Positions 9,029 through 19,053 of a stretch of DNA of 64,000 nt are shown here, in pieces. A model generated the notes under the pieces. It had not been told where the DNA came from and did not search any database. It saw only the letters and a list, made by a program, of their open reading frames with translations. The stretch is from NCBI RefSeq assembly GCF_023016265.1, contig NZ_CP095412.1:682001-746000 (forward strand). Direction: 5' to 3'. The DNA comes from Blastococcus sp. PRF04-17 (GTDB taxonomy: Bacteria > Actinomycetota > Actinomycetes > Mycobacteriales > Geodermatophilaceae). Each line of letters starts with the position of its first letter. Positions within the stretch are counted from its first letter, which is position 1. The translations under genes were made by a program, and so were the position numbers.

Positions 9029-9079
9029 GTGCCCCAGTGGGTCAAGCGTGGTGGTCGTCCGCCCGATGGTGTGGTGTGA
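9029..9079 (+). CDS. Possible 16-residue leader peptide before the GGDEF-EAL gene
   Basis: A perfect AAGGAGG at 9014-9020 is followed 8 nt later by GTG, opening a 16-codon frame (MPQWVKRGGRPPDGVV) that ends at the TGA at 9077-9079, just 17 nt before the chosen start of the large gene. It is the best Shine-Dalgarno in the neighbourhood and does not serve the large frame. It could couple or gate translation of the downstream gene. No direct evidence of expression. Confidence 0.35.
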   Translation: MPQWVKRGGRPPDGVV

Positions 9080-9096
9080 CTTCACGTCGGAGGGGT

Positions 9097-11076
9097 GTGC
9101 GACTGCGCCGCCTGGCGATGTCCCGGCTCATGCTGGCCGTGGCCATCGGGGTGGTGCTCGTCGCCATGCTCTGGCTGATGTACGGCCTGCAGGATAGGAA
9201 GCTGCTCCGCGCCGATGCCGAGGGTGAGCAGACGGCCCGGATCATCGCCGCGGCCGTGGTGCGCCCGACCCTGGACGCGGACGGGGCCGCCGGCGGGCGG
9301 CTGTCCGAGGCCGACATCGCCGACCTCCGCGAACACGTGTCAGCTCTGCGCCACGAGCAGCAGGTGCTCGCGCTCGGTGTCTGGCGGAGCGACGGCCTGC
9401 CTCTGTTCCTCGACGAGGACCCTCAGGGTGCGAGGCTGTCGACACCCGACCTCGACCGCGCACGCCGGGGCGAGCTGTGGACTGCAAACGTCGCCGGCCC
9501 CGGTGAAACTCCGGCGCTGCGGGTCTATCTGCCTATCCGCACCGCGGACACTCCGGCGGCCGAGTTCGTCGTGGGTGTGGTGCTCGCACACGACGACGTC
9601 GTGCAGGAGGCAGAGAGCCGCCTTCTCCGGCAGCAGGTCTCTACCGCCGTGGTGTTCGCCCTCATCGTCCTCGGCCTGGTCGCGGGACGGCGGCGCCTCG
9701 TCGTCCGTGAGCGGCAGGCCCGGCACGACACGCTCACCGGGCTGCGCAACCGCCGTGCCCTGAAGGAGGACGCCGGCCGCATGCTGGCCCGGGCCACCGA
9801 CGAGAAGCCCGTGGCACTGCTGCTGCTCGACCTGACCGAGTTCAAGACGGTCAACGACACGCTCGGCCACGCAGCCGGCGACGTCCTGCTGCAGCAGGTC
9901 GCGGCCACCCTCCTGGCGGCCGTTCGTCGAGAGGACCTGGTCGTTCGCCTGGGCGGTGACGAGTTCGCGATCCTGTTGACGGACCTCTCTGACCGGGCGG
10001 CGGCCCAGAAGCGGGCCGAGCAGCTCCTCCGTCGGCTGCGGGAGACGTCGTTCACCGCGCACGGCGTCGATCTTGCCGTCGATGGCAGCATCGGCGTTGC
10101 GCTCGCCCCCGAGCACGGCCGGCAGCTCTCCGAGCTGCTGCAGCGCGCGGACGTGGCGATGTACCAGGCGAAGCGGGCCCGACGCGGCACCACGCTCTAC
10201 GACGTCGCCACCGACCAGCACACCGTCGGTCAGCTGGAGATGGTCACCGACCTGCACCGCGCCCTCGCCGACGACGAGTTCGAGCTGCACTACCAGCCCA
10301 AGGTCTCCCTGCCCGACATGCGGGTGACCAGCGTGGAGGCCTTGGTGCGGTGGCGGCACCCGACCCGAGGTCTGCTGCCGCCGGCCGACTTCATGCCGGT
10401 CCTGGAGCGCGCCGGGTTGATGCCTCAGCTGACGCAATGGGTCCTCCGGCGGGCAGTGCATCAGGCGGCCAGCTGGCAGCGCGCCGGGATGCCGCTGCAG
10501 GTGGCGGTCAACGTCAGCCCGCGAAGCCTGCTGGATGAAGCCCTGCCCGCTCGCATCCTGGCCGTTCTGCGCGGTGCAGAGCTGCCGGCTGACCTCCTTC
10601 AGCTGGAGATCACCGAAAGCGCGGTCATGACCCACCCTGAGCGGGCGGCGTTCGTGCTCACCCAGCTCGCGAGTCGCGGCATCACCGTCGCCATCGACGA
10701 CTTCGGCGCCGGCTACACCAGTCTCGGGTTCCTTCCCGTCCTGCCGATCACCGCGCTCAAGATCGACCGCAGCCTCGTCACGCGCTTGCTGGAGCATCCC
10801 GAGAACGAGGCGGTCACCCAGGCCGTCATCGACCTCGCCCAGCGGCTGGGGATGACCGTCGTGGCCGAGGGCGTCGAGACAGCTGCGCTGATCGACCGGC
10901 TGACAATGCTGGGCTGCGACCAGGTGCAGGGCTACGCCATCAGTGCACCGCTGCCTGCCGACTCCCTCGAGGGGTGGCTGGCCGATTGGCGCGCGAGATG
11001 CGATCAGTCCCGCCGAGGCGCGCAGCGTTCCTCACCACAGGAGTCGGGTCAATGGGCTCTCACCGTCGACTCCTGA
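9097..11076 (+). CDS. Membrane-bound GGDEF-EAL c-di-GMP enzyme
   Basis: About 659 aa from the GTG at 9097 (GGAGG at 9089-9093); ATG 9118 and GTG 9037 are alternatives. Two membrane helices (residues about 12-31 and 180-198) flank an extracytoplasmic sensor of about 150 residues. The GGDEF domain has DTLTGLRNR and an intact RLGGDEFAIL near residue 285. The EAL domain keeps EALVRW near 413, the EITES segment, and DDFGAGYTS near 534, so both cyclase and phosphodiesterase sites look competent. It would make and/or break c-di-GMP in response to an external cue. A leader peptide and a GEMM-like element lie upstream. The next gene overlaps its 3' end by 25 nt, suggesting co-transcription. Confidence 0.9.
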   Translation: MRLRRLAMSRLMLAVAIGVVLVAMLWLMYGLQDRKLLRADAEGEQTARIIAAAVVRPTLDADGAAGGRLSEADIADLREHVSALRHEQQVLALGVWRSDGLPLFLDEDPQGARLSTPDLDRARRGELWTANVAGPGETPALRVYLPIRTADTPAAEFVVGVVLAHDDVVQEAESRLLRQQVSTAVVFALIVLGLVAGRRRLVVRERQARHDTLTGLRNRRALKEDAGRMLARATDEKPVALLLLDLTEFKTVNDTLGHAAGDVLLQQVAATLLAAVRREDLVVRLGGDEFAILLTDLSDRAAAQKRAEQLLRRLRETSFTAHGVDLAVDGSIGVALAPEHGRQLSELLQRADVAMYQAKRARRGTTLYDVATDQHTVGQLEMVTDLHRALADDEFELHYQPKVSLPDMRVTSVEALVRWRHPTRGLLPPADFMPVLERAGLMPQLTQWVLRRAVHQAASWQRAGMPLQVAVNVSPRSLLDEALPARILAVLRGAELPADLLQLEITESAVMTHPERAAFVLTQLASRGITVAIDDFGAGYTSLGFLPVLPITALKIDRSLVTRLLEHPENEAVTQAVIDLAQRLGMTVVAEGVETAALIDRLTMLGCDQVQGYAISAPLPADSLEGWLADWRARCDQSRRGAQRSSPQESGQWALTVDS

Positions 11077-12077
11077 CCACGGTCACGTGCCTGCGCGCGG
11101 TCCCCGCCGCCGCCCTGCGTCGTCTCCGGAACTGGTGGGCCGTCTGGGCCGACCGGCTGCGGCCTGCCCTGCACGTCCTGATCCTGGTCGGAGCCGTGGT
11201 CACGCTCGTCATCGTGGCCGAGCATCGGCCCCCCAAGGGTGCCGCCCCGCTCGACGCCGCGCTCTCGTCGGCAACCCCCGACGGGAAGGGGACCGCCGCA
11301 TGGCCCCAGCGGTGGGATGTGCCGGTGTCCGACCCGCGCATCGGACCGGCTCCCTTGCCCCCAGCGGGCGTCTTGCTCGGCGACCTCCCCAACCTAACCG
11401 CCGGTGGCGGCCAATCCTCCTCGTCAGCAGGAGAGGGGCGAGCCGCCTCCCTGGCCCCCGCCTCGACGGTGGGTCTCAGCGCACCGGTCGCCGCGGTCCT
11501 CGCGGCCGTGCTGGCCATGGGCCTCTCCGCCCTCGCCGTCTACCGGAGGTGGACGCGGGAAGAGGCCCACTCCGCACCGGCGGATGAAGCTTCGGCCGCG
11601 TCCATGGCCGGCGAGGACATCGCCGGCGGCGGGGACGGGGTCTCGCCGCTGGAAGGAGAGCCCAGCGAGCGGCCGCCCGATCCACCAGCCCAGCACGACG
11701 CACCGCCGTCCGCCAGCCCGGACGGCGACCAGCCCATGGAGAGCCACCGGACACGCGGGACGGCACAAAACGTCGGTACATCTGCGTCGAACGGTGGCCA
11801 GCAGTGGCCCGGTCGCGACTCCGGCCGGCCAACCCCTTCCTTTCCCTCACACGAGGCCAGCCAGGGCCGACGTCCTCAGGACACTCGCCAGCAGCACCCG
11901 TCGCGCAGCATCGGGACCGAGGGCCGGACGGAGGGCCGAACCTTCGACACACACAATCAGCGTCCGGCCCAGCAGGACAGGGGCAGCGGGACGGAGCAGG
12001 CCAGGCACGCGGCCAGCGGAACGCCGGAACGCGAGGCACTGGAGAGCCGCGTCGTCCTGTTCTCGAAGACCTTCTAG
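11052..12077 (+). CDS. Hypothetical two-helix membrane protein with a long disordered tail
   Basis: ATG at 11052 lies inside the end of the GGDEF-EAL gene, in another frame, so translation is probably coupled. 341 aa: a membrane helix near residues 35-55 (LHVLILVGAVVTLVIVA), an extracellular Pro/Gly-rich loop, a second helix near 140-160 (PVAAVLAAVLAMGLSALAV), then about 180 residues rich in Ser, Pro, Asp, Gln and Arg with no order. No domain recognised. The second half might be partly out of frame, but the composition gives no clear break. A role with the upstream c-di-GMP enzyme is possible only from position. Confidence 0.6.
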   Translation: MGSHRRLLTTVTCLRAVPAAALRRLRNWWAVWADRLRPALHVLILVGAVVTLVIVAEHRPPKGAAPLDAALSSATPDGKGTAAWPQRWDVPVSDPRIGPAPLPPAGVLLGDLPNLTAGGGQSSSSAGEGRAASLAPASTVGLSAPVAAVLAAVLAMGLSALAVYRRWTREEAHSAPADEASAASMAGEDIAGGGDGVSPLEGEPSERPPDPPAQHDAPPSASPDGDQPMESHRTRGTAQNVGTSASNGGQQWPGRDSGRPTPSFPSHEASQGRRPQDTRQQHPSRSIGTEGRTEGRTFDTHNQRPAQQDRGSGTEQARHAASGTPEREALESRVVLFSKTF

Positions 12078-12162
12078 AAGCGGTCCTGCGCTAGCCCGGG
12101 TGCCCACGAGAGCGGCACCAACTCGCAATGTGAGCCGAGTCATACGCGGTGCGGGGGACACT

Positions 12163-12245
12163 AACCGGTGGTTAGCCCATTCGTCCGCTGGGACGGCGCC
12201 GCCCCCAAGGGCAGTGGAAACGGCGCCGCCGACTCCAGGTGTACT
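12163..12245 (+). repeat. Leader repeat, copy 2 (GGCGCC hairpin family)
   Basis: Same core as copy 1: GGCGCC blocks around CCCCAAGGGCAGTGGAAAC. Downstream it shares TGTAC and TTGAAGCAC with copy 3. It is followed about 110 nt later by a broken copy of the small-protein family. Confidence 0.7.
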
Positions 12246-12335
12246 CCTATTTTGAAGCACCATGCCGACCCTCGCTGTGGGACCGCCATCGGGCACCACC
12301 GGCGCTGCCCATGCCAGCGGCGAGGGGGCGCCGTA

Positions 12336-12410
12336 AAGCCGAGTTGGCGGCTGCCGGTGGGCCGCGACAGGGGCATCGACGCCTTCGAAGTTCTCGATTC
12401 CGATGGGTGA
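12336..12410 (+). pseudogene. Broken copy of the MP..RL small-protein family
   Basis: Where the start codon should be there is AAG (12336-12338), followed by codons reading PSWRLPVGRDRGIDAFEVL, which align with PNYRLSAGRGTIVDDFEA (gene at 1588) and PSFRLLAGKGTVIETFDA (gene at 12587). A stop at 12408-12410 ends it after 24 codons. The distance to its leader repeat matches the other two copies. Alignment made by eye over about 20 residues. Confidence 0.5.
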
Positions 12411-12420
12411 CGACTCGCTG

Positions 12421-12517
12421 TACCGGCAGGTAGCGCCTAGGTTGCGTGGGGAGCCGCCGCCAAGGGCAGTGGAGACGGCGCCGTGTGACTGGCATGTGTA
12501 CGACAGCCTTGAAGCAC
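12421..12517 (+). repeat. Leader repeat, copy 3 (GGCGCC hairpin family)
   Basis: Core CCGCCGCCAAGGGCAGTGGAG followed by ACGGCGCCG, with the upstream part GGTAGCGCCTA resembling copy 1 and the downstream TGTAC..TTGAAGCAC resembling copy 2. The left GGCGCC is changed to GCCGCC, so the outer stem is weaker than in copies 1 and 2. Confidence 0.65.
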
Positions 12518-12586
12518 GACCGCTGACTCTCGGCGCGCTGTCAACGACTGCACACCGCGGCGACTGCCCAGAGGCAGCCACGGGGG

Positions 12587-12823
12587 ATGCAGCACATGCC
12601 GAGCTTCCGATTGCTCGCCGGCAAGGGGACGGTCATCGAAACCTTCGACGCCGACGACGAAGCCGAGGCCATCGAATGCGCACGCCGGCTCTCGTTGGAG
12701 TTCCCTCGCAGGAGCCCGCTCGACGATCAATGGCTTCGGCTGGAGAGGCGAAACGGCCACCGATGGGAGCTGTTCTTCGCCTGGCGCCCACCCGCCCCTG
12801 AGGCAACAGAAGAGCCGCAGTAA
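12587..12823 (+). CDS. Small protein of the MP..RL.AG.GT family, 78 aa
   Basis: ATG at 12587, with a second ATG at 12596 that matches the family start (MPSFRLLAGKGTV) and may be the real one. The fold is predicted to be beta strand - GTV strand - acidic helix (DADDEAEAIECARRLSLEF) - strand (WLRLERRNGHRWELFFAW) - Pro-rich tail. It is homologous to the first 75 residues of the protein at 1588. Preceded by leader repeat copy 3. The IS481-family element inserted only 9 nt after its stop, so its transcript end was altered but the gene is intact. No function known. Confidence 0.65.
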   Translation: MQHMPSFRLLAGKGTVIETFDADDEAEAIECARRLSLEFPRRSPLDDQWLRLERRNGHRWELFFAWRPPAPEATEEPQ

Positions 12824-12832
12824 CCGCCTAGA

Positions 12833-13916
12833 TGTCGCGACCAGGGACGTTGTTGACAGTCGGCGTGGCGCCTTGATGACGAAGGAGACCTCCGGAAGGA
12901 GTGGCGATGTCTGACGTCGCCTTTCCCGACCGGAGGTCTCCGTGGCCCACGCTAACGCCCGCACCACCGTCTACGCCCGCAAGCTGATCGTCGCCCGTGT
13001 CCTGGCCGGGCATCGGCCCGGGGAGGTGGCCAAGCAGCTCGGCATCAGCCGGCAGACGGTCTACAAGTGGGTGCGCCGTTTCCGCGCCGAGGGCCGCGCG
13101 GGGCTGGCCGACCGCTCCTCCCGGCCGCACCGCATGCCGCGCCGGATCTCGGTGGCCGCGACCGCGGCTATCGTGGCCGCCCGCCGCGCGCATCACGCGG
13201 GGCCGGTGCGGCTGGCAGCGATCCTCGGAGTCGCGGCATCCACCATCGGCGCGGTGCTCGCCCGCGCCGGCATGCCCCGGCTGGCCGACGTCGACCGGCT
13301 CACCGGCGAGTTGCTGCGCGGCCGCCGGCACAGCGACCGCCGCTACGAACACGAGCACCCCGGCGACCTGCTGCACGTCGACGTCAAGAAGCTCGGCCGG
13401 GTGCCCGACGGTGGCGGCTGGCGCGTGCACGGCCGCTCCGAGCAGGTGCGCGGCCGCGGCAACGGCTGGGACTACGTGCACGTCGCCATCGACGACCACA
13501 CCCGGCTGGCCTACGCCGAGGTGCTGCCCGACGAGCGCGCGGCCAGCTGCGCCGGCTTCCTGACCCGAGCGGTGGCCTGGTTCGCCGCGCACGGCGTCAC
13601 GATCCGCCGGGTGCTGACCGACAACGCCCTGAGCTACCGCCGCGGCGACGCCTGGATCGCCGCCTGCACCCAGCACGCGATCGGCCGCCGATTCATCAAG
13701 CCCGGCCGCCCCTGGACCAACGGCAAGGCCGAACGGTTCAACCGCACCCTGCAGACCGAATGGGCCTACGCCACCGCCTGGACCGGCAACGACCAGCGCA
13801 CCGCCGCCCTGGACAGCTGGCTCGAGCACTACAACACTGCCCGCAGCCACTCCGCCCTCGGAGGCCGCCCACCGGTCAGCCGCCTCGCCGCGTGAACAAC
13901 GTGTCCGGTCGCGACA
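12833..13916 (+). mobile_element. Complete IS481-family insertion sequence, 1084 bp
   Basis: Terminal inverted repeats at 12833-12857 and 13892-13916 both start TGTCGCGACC and match at 21 of 25 positions. Directly outside both ends is CCTAGA (12827-12832 and 13917-13922), a perfect 6-bp target duplication with the NCTAGN form described for IS481. The single transposase gene is intact. Together these mark a recent, probably still competent insertion. Confidence 0.93.
12942..13895 (+). CDS. IS481-family DDE transposase
   Basis: 317 aa. N-terminal helix-turn-helix (LGISRQTVYKWVRRFRAEG, about residues 35-55) and a second HTH region near 80-105 bind the terminal repeats. The rve-type catalytic core has the three acidic residues in DVKKLG (near 146), LTDNALSYR (near 225) and NGKAERFNRTL (near 263), followed by the HYNTARSHSALGG signature of this group. 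GTG start 84 nt inside the left inverted repeat. Cuts and joins the element ends. No frameshift. Confidence 0.95.
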   Translation: MAHANARTTVYARKLIVARVLAGHRPGEVAKQLGISRQTVYKWVRRFRAEGRAGLADRSSRPHRMPRRISVAATAAIVAARRAHHAGPVRLAAILGVAASTIGAVLARAGMPRLADVDRLTGELLRGRRHSDRRYEHEHPGDLLHVDVKKLGRVPDGGGWRVHGRSEQVRGRGNGWDYVHVAIDDHTRLAYAEVLPDERAASCAGFLTRAVAWFAAHGVTIRRVLTDNALSYRRGDAWIAACTQHAIGRRFIKPGRPWTNGKAERFNRTLQTEWAYATAWTGNDQRTAALDSWLEHYNTARSHSALGGRPPVSRLAA

Positions 13917-13999
13917 CCTAGACCCGCGGCTGGCGCGTGTCCGTTGGCGAGGCCTGTGCACTCAACCGTTCGCGGCCATGCCGCGCACACGCAGCCGCA

Positions 14000-14329
14000 G
14001 TGAGGATCGCCGTCGTCGATGCTCCCGACCGTGCCCGCTTCGAGCTCTGGGTGGAGGACGAGCTGGTCGGCTGTGCGAGTTACCACGTGGCCGATGGGGT
14101 CATGGCACTGCCGTTCACCGAGGTGCACCCGACCCGGCATGGTCAAGGGCTGGGGACCATTCTTGTTCGCGGTGTTTTGGCCGCGGTCCGTCAGCGCCAG
14201 CTGTCGGTCCGACCGTACTGTCCTTTTGTTCGGCACTGTCTGCTCGCCCATCCCGAGGAGCTGGACCTCGTCTCGCCAGCCGACCGGGCACTGTTCGGTC
14301 TACCACCTGCCGCTTCGTCTTCCGCTTGA
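14000..14329 (+). CDS. Small GNAT-like N-acetyltransferase (YjdJ type)
   Basis: 109 aa from the GTG at 14000; the frame is open to 13937 but the longer N-terminus is Arg/Ala-rich. The acetyl-CoA loop is visible as HPTRHGQGLGTILVRGVL, preceded by the strands FELWVEDELVGCASYHVADG and followed by CPFVRHCLLAHPE, the Cys-Pro-Phe block conserved in the YjdJ/YidJ group of short GNAT proteins. These are single-domain enzymes of unknown substrate. It lies just right of the IS481 element and left of thiD, which converges with it. Confidence 0.75.
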   Translation: MRIAVVDAPDRARFELWVEDELVGCASYHVADGVMALPFTEVHPTRHGQGLGTILVRGVLAAVRQRQLSVRPYCPFVRHCLLAHPEELDLVSPADRALFGLPPAASSSA

Positions 14330-14388
14330 GAGTCCTCGCACACGGGTGCTGCCCCGCTGTGAGGCAGACCTCCGCAAGCGCCTCGGGC

Positions 14389-15206
14389 TCAGTCGGAGAT
14401 GCGTGCAGCCTGATGAGGGAAGTGGTTGAGGGGCCCGTGTCCGTGGCCCAGCCGCCAGGCCGCGCCGGCGGTGATCGCGCCGAAGGTGAACGTCTTGGCG
14501 TGGGTGAGCGCGTCCGGGATGCTGCTGCCGGCGGCCAGCGCTGCCGCGACGGCGGCGGCGAACGTGCAGCCGGTGCCGTGGTTGTTCAGCGTGGCGATTC
14601 TGGGCCCGCGCAGCTCGTAGACCTTGCCGCTATCCCAGATGACGTCGGTGGCGTGGTCGGCGACGTCGCCGACCGCGTGGCCGCCCTTGACCACCACCGT
14701 GGTCGGGCCCAAGGCGCCGAGGGCTCGGGCTGCCTCCCGCTGCTCGGCGAGGGTGCGGATCGAGGTGTCGAGCAGCACTTCGGCCTCGCGCAGGTTGGGC
14801 GTGATCACCGTCGCGTGGGGGAGCAGCGTCTGGACGTAGAGCTGTTCCGCTTCGGCTTCGAGCAGCCGGTCACCGCTGGACGCCACCATCACCGGGTCGA
14901 CGACGAGCCGGGGCAGTCGACCGGCTGCGGCGAGGTCGGCGACGACGCGGACCACCTCGGGGGTGCCGAGCATCCCGGTCTTCACCGCCGCGACCGGAAG
15001 ATCCTGGAGCACCGCCTCGACCTGGGCGGTGACGAACTCGGGCGGTACCGGGTGGATGTCGTGGACACCTTGGGTGTTCTGCGCGGTGAGGGCGGTGATC
15101 GCCGAGGTGCCGAAGACGCCGAGCGCGGCGAAGGTCTTGAGGTCGGCCTGGATGCCGGCGCCGCCGCTGGAGTCCGACCCGGCGATGGTGAGCGCGACCG
15201 GCGGCG

Positions 15207-15210
<4 letters not shown>
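14389..15210 (-). CDS. thiD: Hydroxymethylpyrimidine/phosphomethylpyrimidine kinase ThiD
   Basis: 273 aa; ATG at 15208-15210 overlaps the stop of the preceding gene by 4 nt (ATGA), which decides the start. Ribokinase-fold signatures: the HMP-binding N-terminus [19 protein letters not shown], the [10 protein letters not shown] strand, and the anion hole [15 protein letters not shown] near residue 210. Phosphorylates HMP and then HMP-P to give the pyrimidine half of thiamine. Last gene of the thi operon controlled by the TPP riboswitch. Confidence 0.95.
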
Positions 15211-16805
<1,595 letters not shown>

Positions 16806-16810
16806 GTCGA

Positions 16811-17920
16811 TCACCTCCTGAATCGGTCGATGGTGAACGGCCTGGCCAGTGGCGGCAGGGCTCCGCCGGCCAGGAACTCGGCGATCACCTCGCCGGTCAC
16901 CGGGGTCAGCAGCACGCCGTTGCGGTAGTGCCCGGTGGCCAGGACCAGACCGGGCAGACCCGACGGGCCGAGCACCGGCGCGTTGTCGGCGCTGCCAGGC
17001 CGCCACCGGGCCAGCGTCTCCACCAGCTCCAGCTCGCTGATCGCCGGGACGACGTCGATCGCGTCGTGCAGCAGGTCGTGCACACCGCCGGCGGTGACCG
17101 CGGGATCGAAGCCGCGGTCCTCGACGGTCGCGCCGACGACCAATCCATCGCCGGCCGAGGGCACCAGGTAGACCTGCCGGCCTCGCACCAGCGCGCGGAC
17201 CGTGCCGCCGAGCAGTCCGTCGGCGCCGCCCAGCCGCAGGATCTGCCCCTTCACCGGCCGCACGGGCAGCGGCGGCACCCCCGGCAGCGACGCGGTGTGT
17301 GCTCCGAGAGCGAGCACCACGGCGTCGCCGGCCAGTTCCTCGCCGCCGAGCAGCCGCAGCCCGGTGGCCCGGCCGCCCTCGATCCGCACGCCACCGATGC
17401 GGGCACACAGCATCTCGACGCCGGCGGCACGGGCGGCGGCCAGCAACGTCCGGTGCAGCGCCCGGGGATCGACGGAGTGGTCGCCGGGGACCTGCAGCCC
17501 ACCGCGCACACGCGGGGCCAGCGCCGGCTCCCGGCGCCGGGACTCGCGTCCGGTCAGCCGCTGCACCGCCAGGCCCAGGTCCTGCTGGAAGCCGTGAAGG
17601 GCCGCGAGCGCGCGCATGTCGTCGTCGTCGAAGCCGACCACCAGCGTGCCGGTGGTGCGCAGCTCCACAGGCGTCGCGGCCGCCCGGGACAGCTCCGCGA
17701 CGAAGTCGGGATAGCGTTGCAGCGAGGCAAGGCACAGCCGCAGCAGCGGCTCTTCTCCGTAGGCGGCCTCGGTGACCGGGGCCAGCATTCCGGCCGCCGC
17801 GTAGGAGGCGCCGGTGCCCGGATCGTCGTCCACCACGGTGACCGACAGACCCCGCTGCGCCGTCCGCCACGCCACCGACAGTCCGATCAGGCCTCCGCCG
17901 GCGACCAACACGTCGGTCAC
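16811..17920 (-). CDS. thiO: Glycine oxidase ThiO
   Basis: 369 aa from the GTG at 17920, which overlaps the thiE stop by 4 nt. FAD-binding Rossmann motif DVLVAGGGLIGLSVAWRTA at residues 3-21; the AAAGMLAP segment and the C-terminal GHYRNGVLLTPVTGEVIAE are diagnostic of the ThiO/DAAO group. It oxidises glycine to dehydroglycine (iminoacetate), which ThiG consumes. This is the aerobic alternative to ThiH, consistent with an aerobic actinomycete. Confidence 0.95.
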   Translation of the reverse strand: MTDVLVAGGGLIGLSVAWRTAQRGLSVTVVDDDPGTGASYAAAGMLAPVTEAAYGEEPLLRLCLASLQRYPDFVAELSRAAATPVELRTTGTLVVGFDDDDMRALAALHGFQQDLGLAVQRLTGRESRRREPALAPRVRGGLQVPGDHSVDPRALHRTLLAAARAAGVEMLCARIGGVRIEGGRATGLRLLGGEELAGDAVVLALGAHTASLPGVPPLPVRPVKGQILRLGGADGLLGGTVRALVRGRQVYLVPSAGDGLVVGATVEDRGFDPAVTAGGVHDLLHDAIDVVPAISELELVETLARWRPGSADNAPVLGPSGLPGLVLATGHYRNGVLLTPVTGEVIAEFLAGGALPPLARPFTIDRFRR

Positions 17921-18543
17921 CCGGCACCACCAAGTTCTTCCAGGAATCGGCGGGTGGCGGCTGCCGGGTCGGGCGCGCCGGACACCGCGGCCGTGACGGC
18001 GACACCCCACGCGCCGGCCGCGAGGAGTTCGGAAACCCGCTCGACGGTCACCCCACTGATCGCGATCACCGGCACGCTCACCGCCTCAGCGACGGCTTGG
18101 ACTCCGGCGGGGCCGATCGGGTCGGGCAACCCGGACTTGGTCCGCGTCGCGTACGCCGGACCGACCCCGAGGTAATCCGCGCCCGCGGCCACCAGCTCGC
18201 GGGCCTGCCGCGGGTTGCGCGCCGTCCCCCCGATCAGGTGGTCGGGACCGGCCACTCGGCGCGCAGCCTCGACCGGCAGGTCCTCGGCGCCCAGGTGAGT
18301 TCCGGCCGCTCCCACGGCGAGCGCCACATCGACCCGGTCGTTGATCAGACACGTCGCCTCGAACGCCGCGCAGATGTCAGCCACCGCCGCGGCGAAGTCG
18401 CACAGCGCACGGTCGGTGCAGTTCTTCTGCCGGACCTGCACCACCGGGGCCCCGGCCGCCACCGCTGCGGCGACCGCCTCCAGCGCCGCCTGCCCACCCC
18501 GCGGATCGGTGAGGACATGCAGCTGGCCGACCCTGCTCGCCAC
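17917..18543 (-). CDS. thiE: Thiamine-phosphate synthase ThiE
   Basis: 208 aa from the GTG at 18543; the frame continues to 18708 but that part overlaps the riboswitch outlet. TIM barrel with VQVRQKNCTDRAL (pyrimidine/pyrophosphate binding), LINDRVDVALAVGAAGTHLG, VGPAYATRTKSGLPDPIG and AISGVTVERV. Joins HMP-PP and thiazole phosphate to thiamine phosphate. First gene of the thi operon, directly behind the TPP riboswitch. Confidence 0.94.
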   Translation of the reverse strand: MASRVGQLHVLTDPRGGQAALEAVAAAVAAGAPVVQVRQKNCTDRALCDFAAAVADICAAFEATCLINDRVDVALAVGAAGTHLGAEDLPVEAARRVAGPDHLIGGTARNPRQARELVAAGADYLGVGPAYATRTKSGLPDPIGPAGVQAVAEAVSVPVIAISGVTVERVSELLAAGAWGVAVTAAVSGAPDPAAATRRFLEELGGAG

Positions 18544-18699
18544 ACGGCCCAGAGAAGTGGGCGGGGAATCGGCTGCCGGAGACTGATGCTTCGGTCGCCC
18601 CCCGACCCGGCGGTATCCCAACAGTTCTTGGGTCCATGACGACGGCCCAGGCGTCCTCGAGGGAATCCCCGAGCAGCTGGGGTCGCCGGCTACGCCCGG

Positions 18700-18802
18700 C
18701 TCCCGCATGTCCGCTCCCTACGCCGGCATTACCCGGTCAGGTTCCAGCGGTCGGCGGCACATCAGCCACCCTCTCAGCCCGGTCGCTCCGAGCTCCCGCA
18801 CA
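18700..18802 (-). promoter_or_regulatory. TPP (thiamine pyrophosphate) riboswitch
   Basis: Read on the minus strand it contains GGGCTGAGAGGGTGGCTGA, then CTGGAACCTGACCGGGTAAT and GCCGGCGTAGGGAGCGGACA. CTGAGA, the AACCTGA..GGGTAAT.CC.GCGTAGGGA block and the pairing ends are the signature of the THI element. It lies upstream of thiE and should shut the whole operon when TPP is abundant. Confidence 0.97.
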
Positions 18803-18852
18803 TCGCCACCCCAGCCTACCGGCCAAGTCCGTCGGCCCGGCAGTCGATCGAG

Positions 18853-19053
18853 TCAGGCGGCCGCGCTCCAGCCGCAACGGGACTCAGTGTTAGGGACATG
18901 ACGACGGAGGCGCTCGCGGACTTGGTCAGCGAGCGCCGCCGTCACATCAGGGACGGGTGGTGACGTCACCGGAGAACTGGAGAAAGTCTGCAGGTCCTGG
19001 AGCACGCTTTCGTACGCCGCGTACTGCGGGTCCAATCCGTCACCGCCGTCCAC
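18853..19053 (-). CDS. Possible small hypothetical protein, 66 aa
   Basis: A GTG at 19053 opens a frame with balanced composition (DPQYAAYESVLQDLQTF, then VTAALADQVRERLRRHV). It lies between the TPP riboswitch and the divergent integrase. No domain recognised and no strong ribosome binding site; it may equally be chance coding-like sequence. Confidence 0.3.
   Translation of the reverse strand: MDGGDGLDPQYAAYESVLQDLQTFSSSPVTSPPVPDVTAALADQVRERLRRHVPNTESRCGWSAAA

Noticed and set aside
9029-9040. GTG at 9037 as start of the GGDEF-EAL protein
   Set aside because: The AAGGAGG upstream is placed for the GTG at 9029 in another frame; a start at 9097 or 9118 directly precedes the first membrane helix.
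1411-12517. Integron attC sites for the GGCGCC leader repeats
   Set aside because: No GTTRRRY/RYYYAAC core pair at both ends, no integrase of the IntI type, and the repeats precede rather than follow their ORFs.
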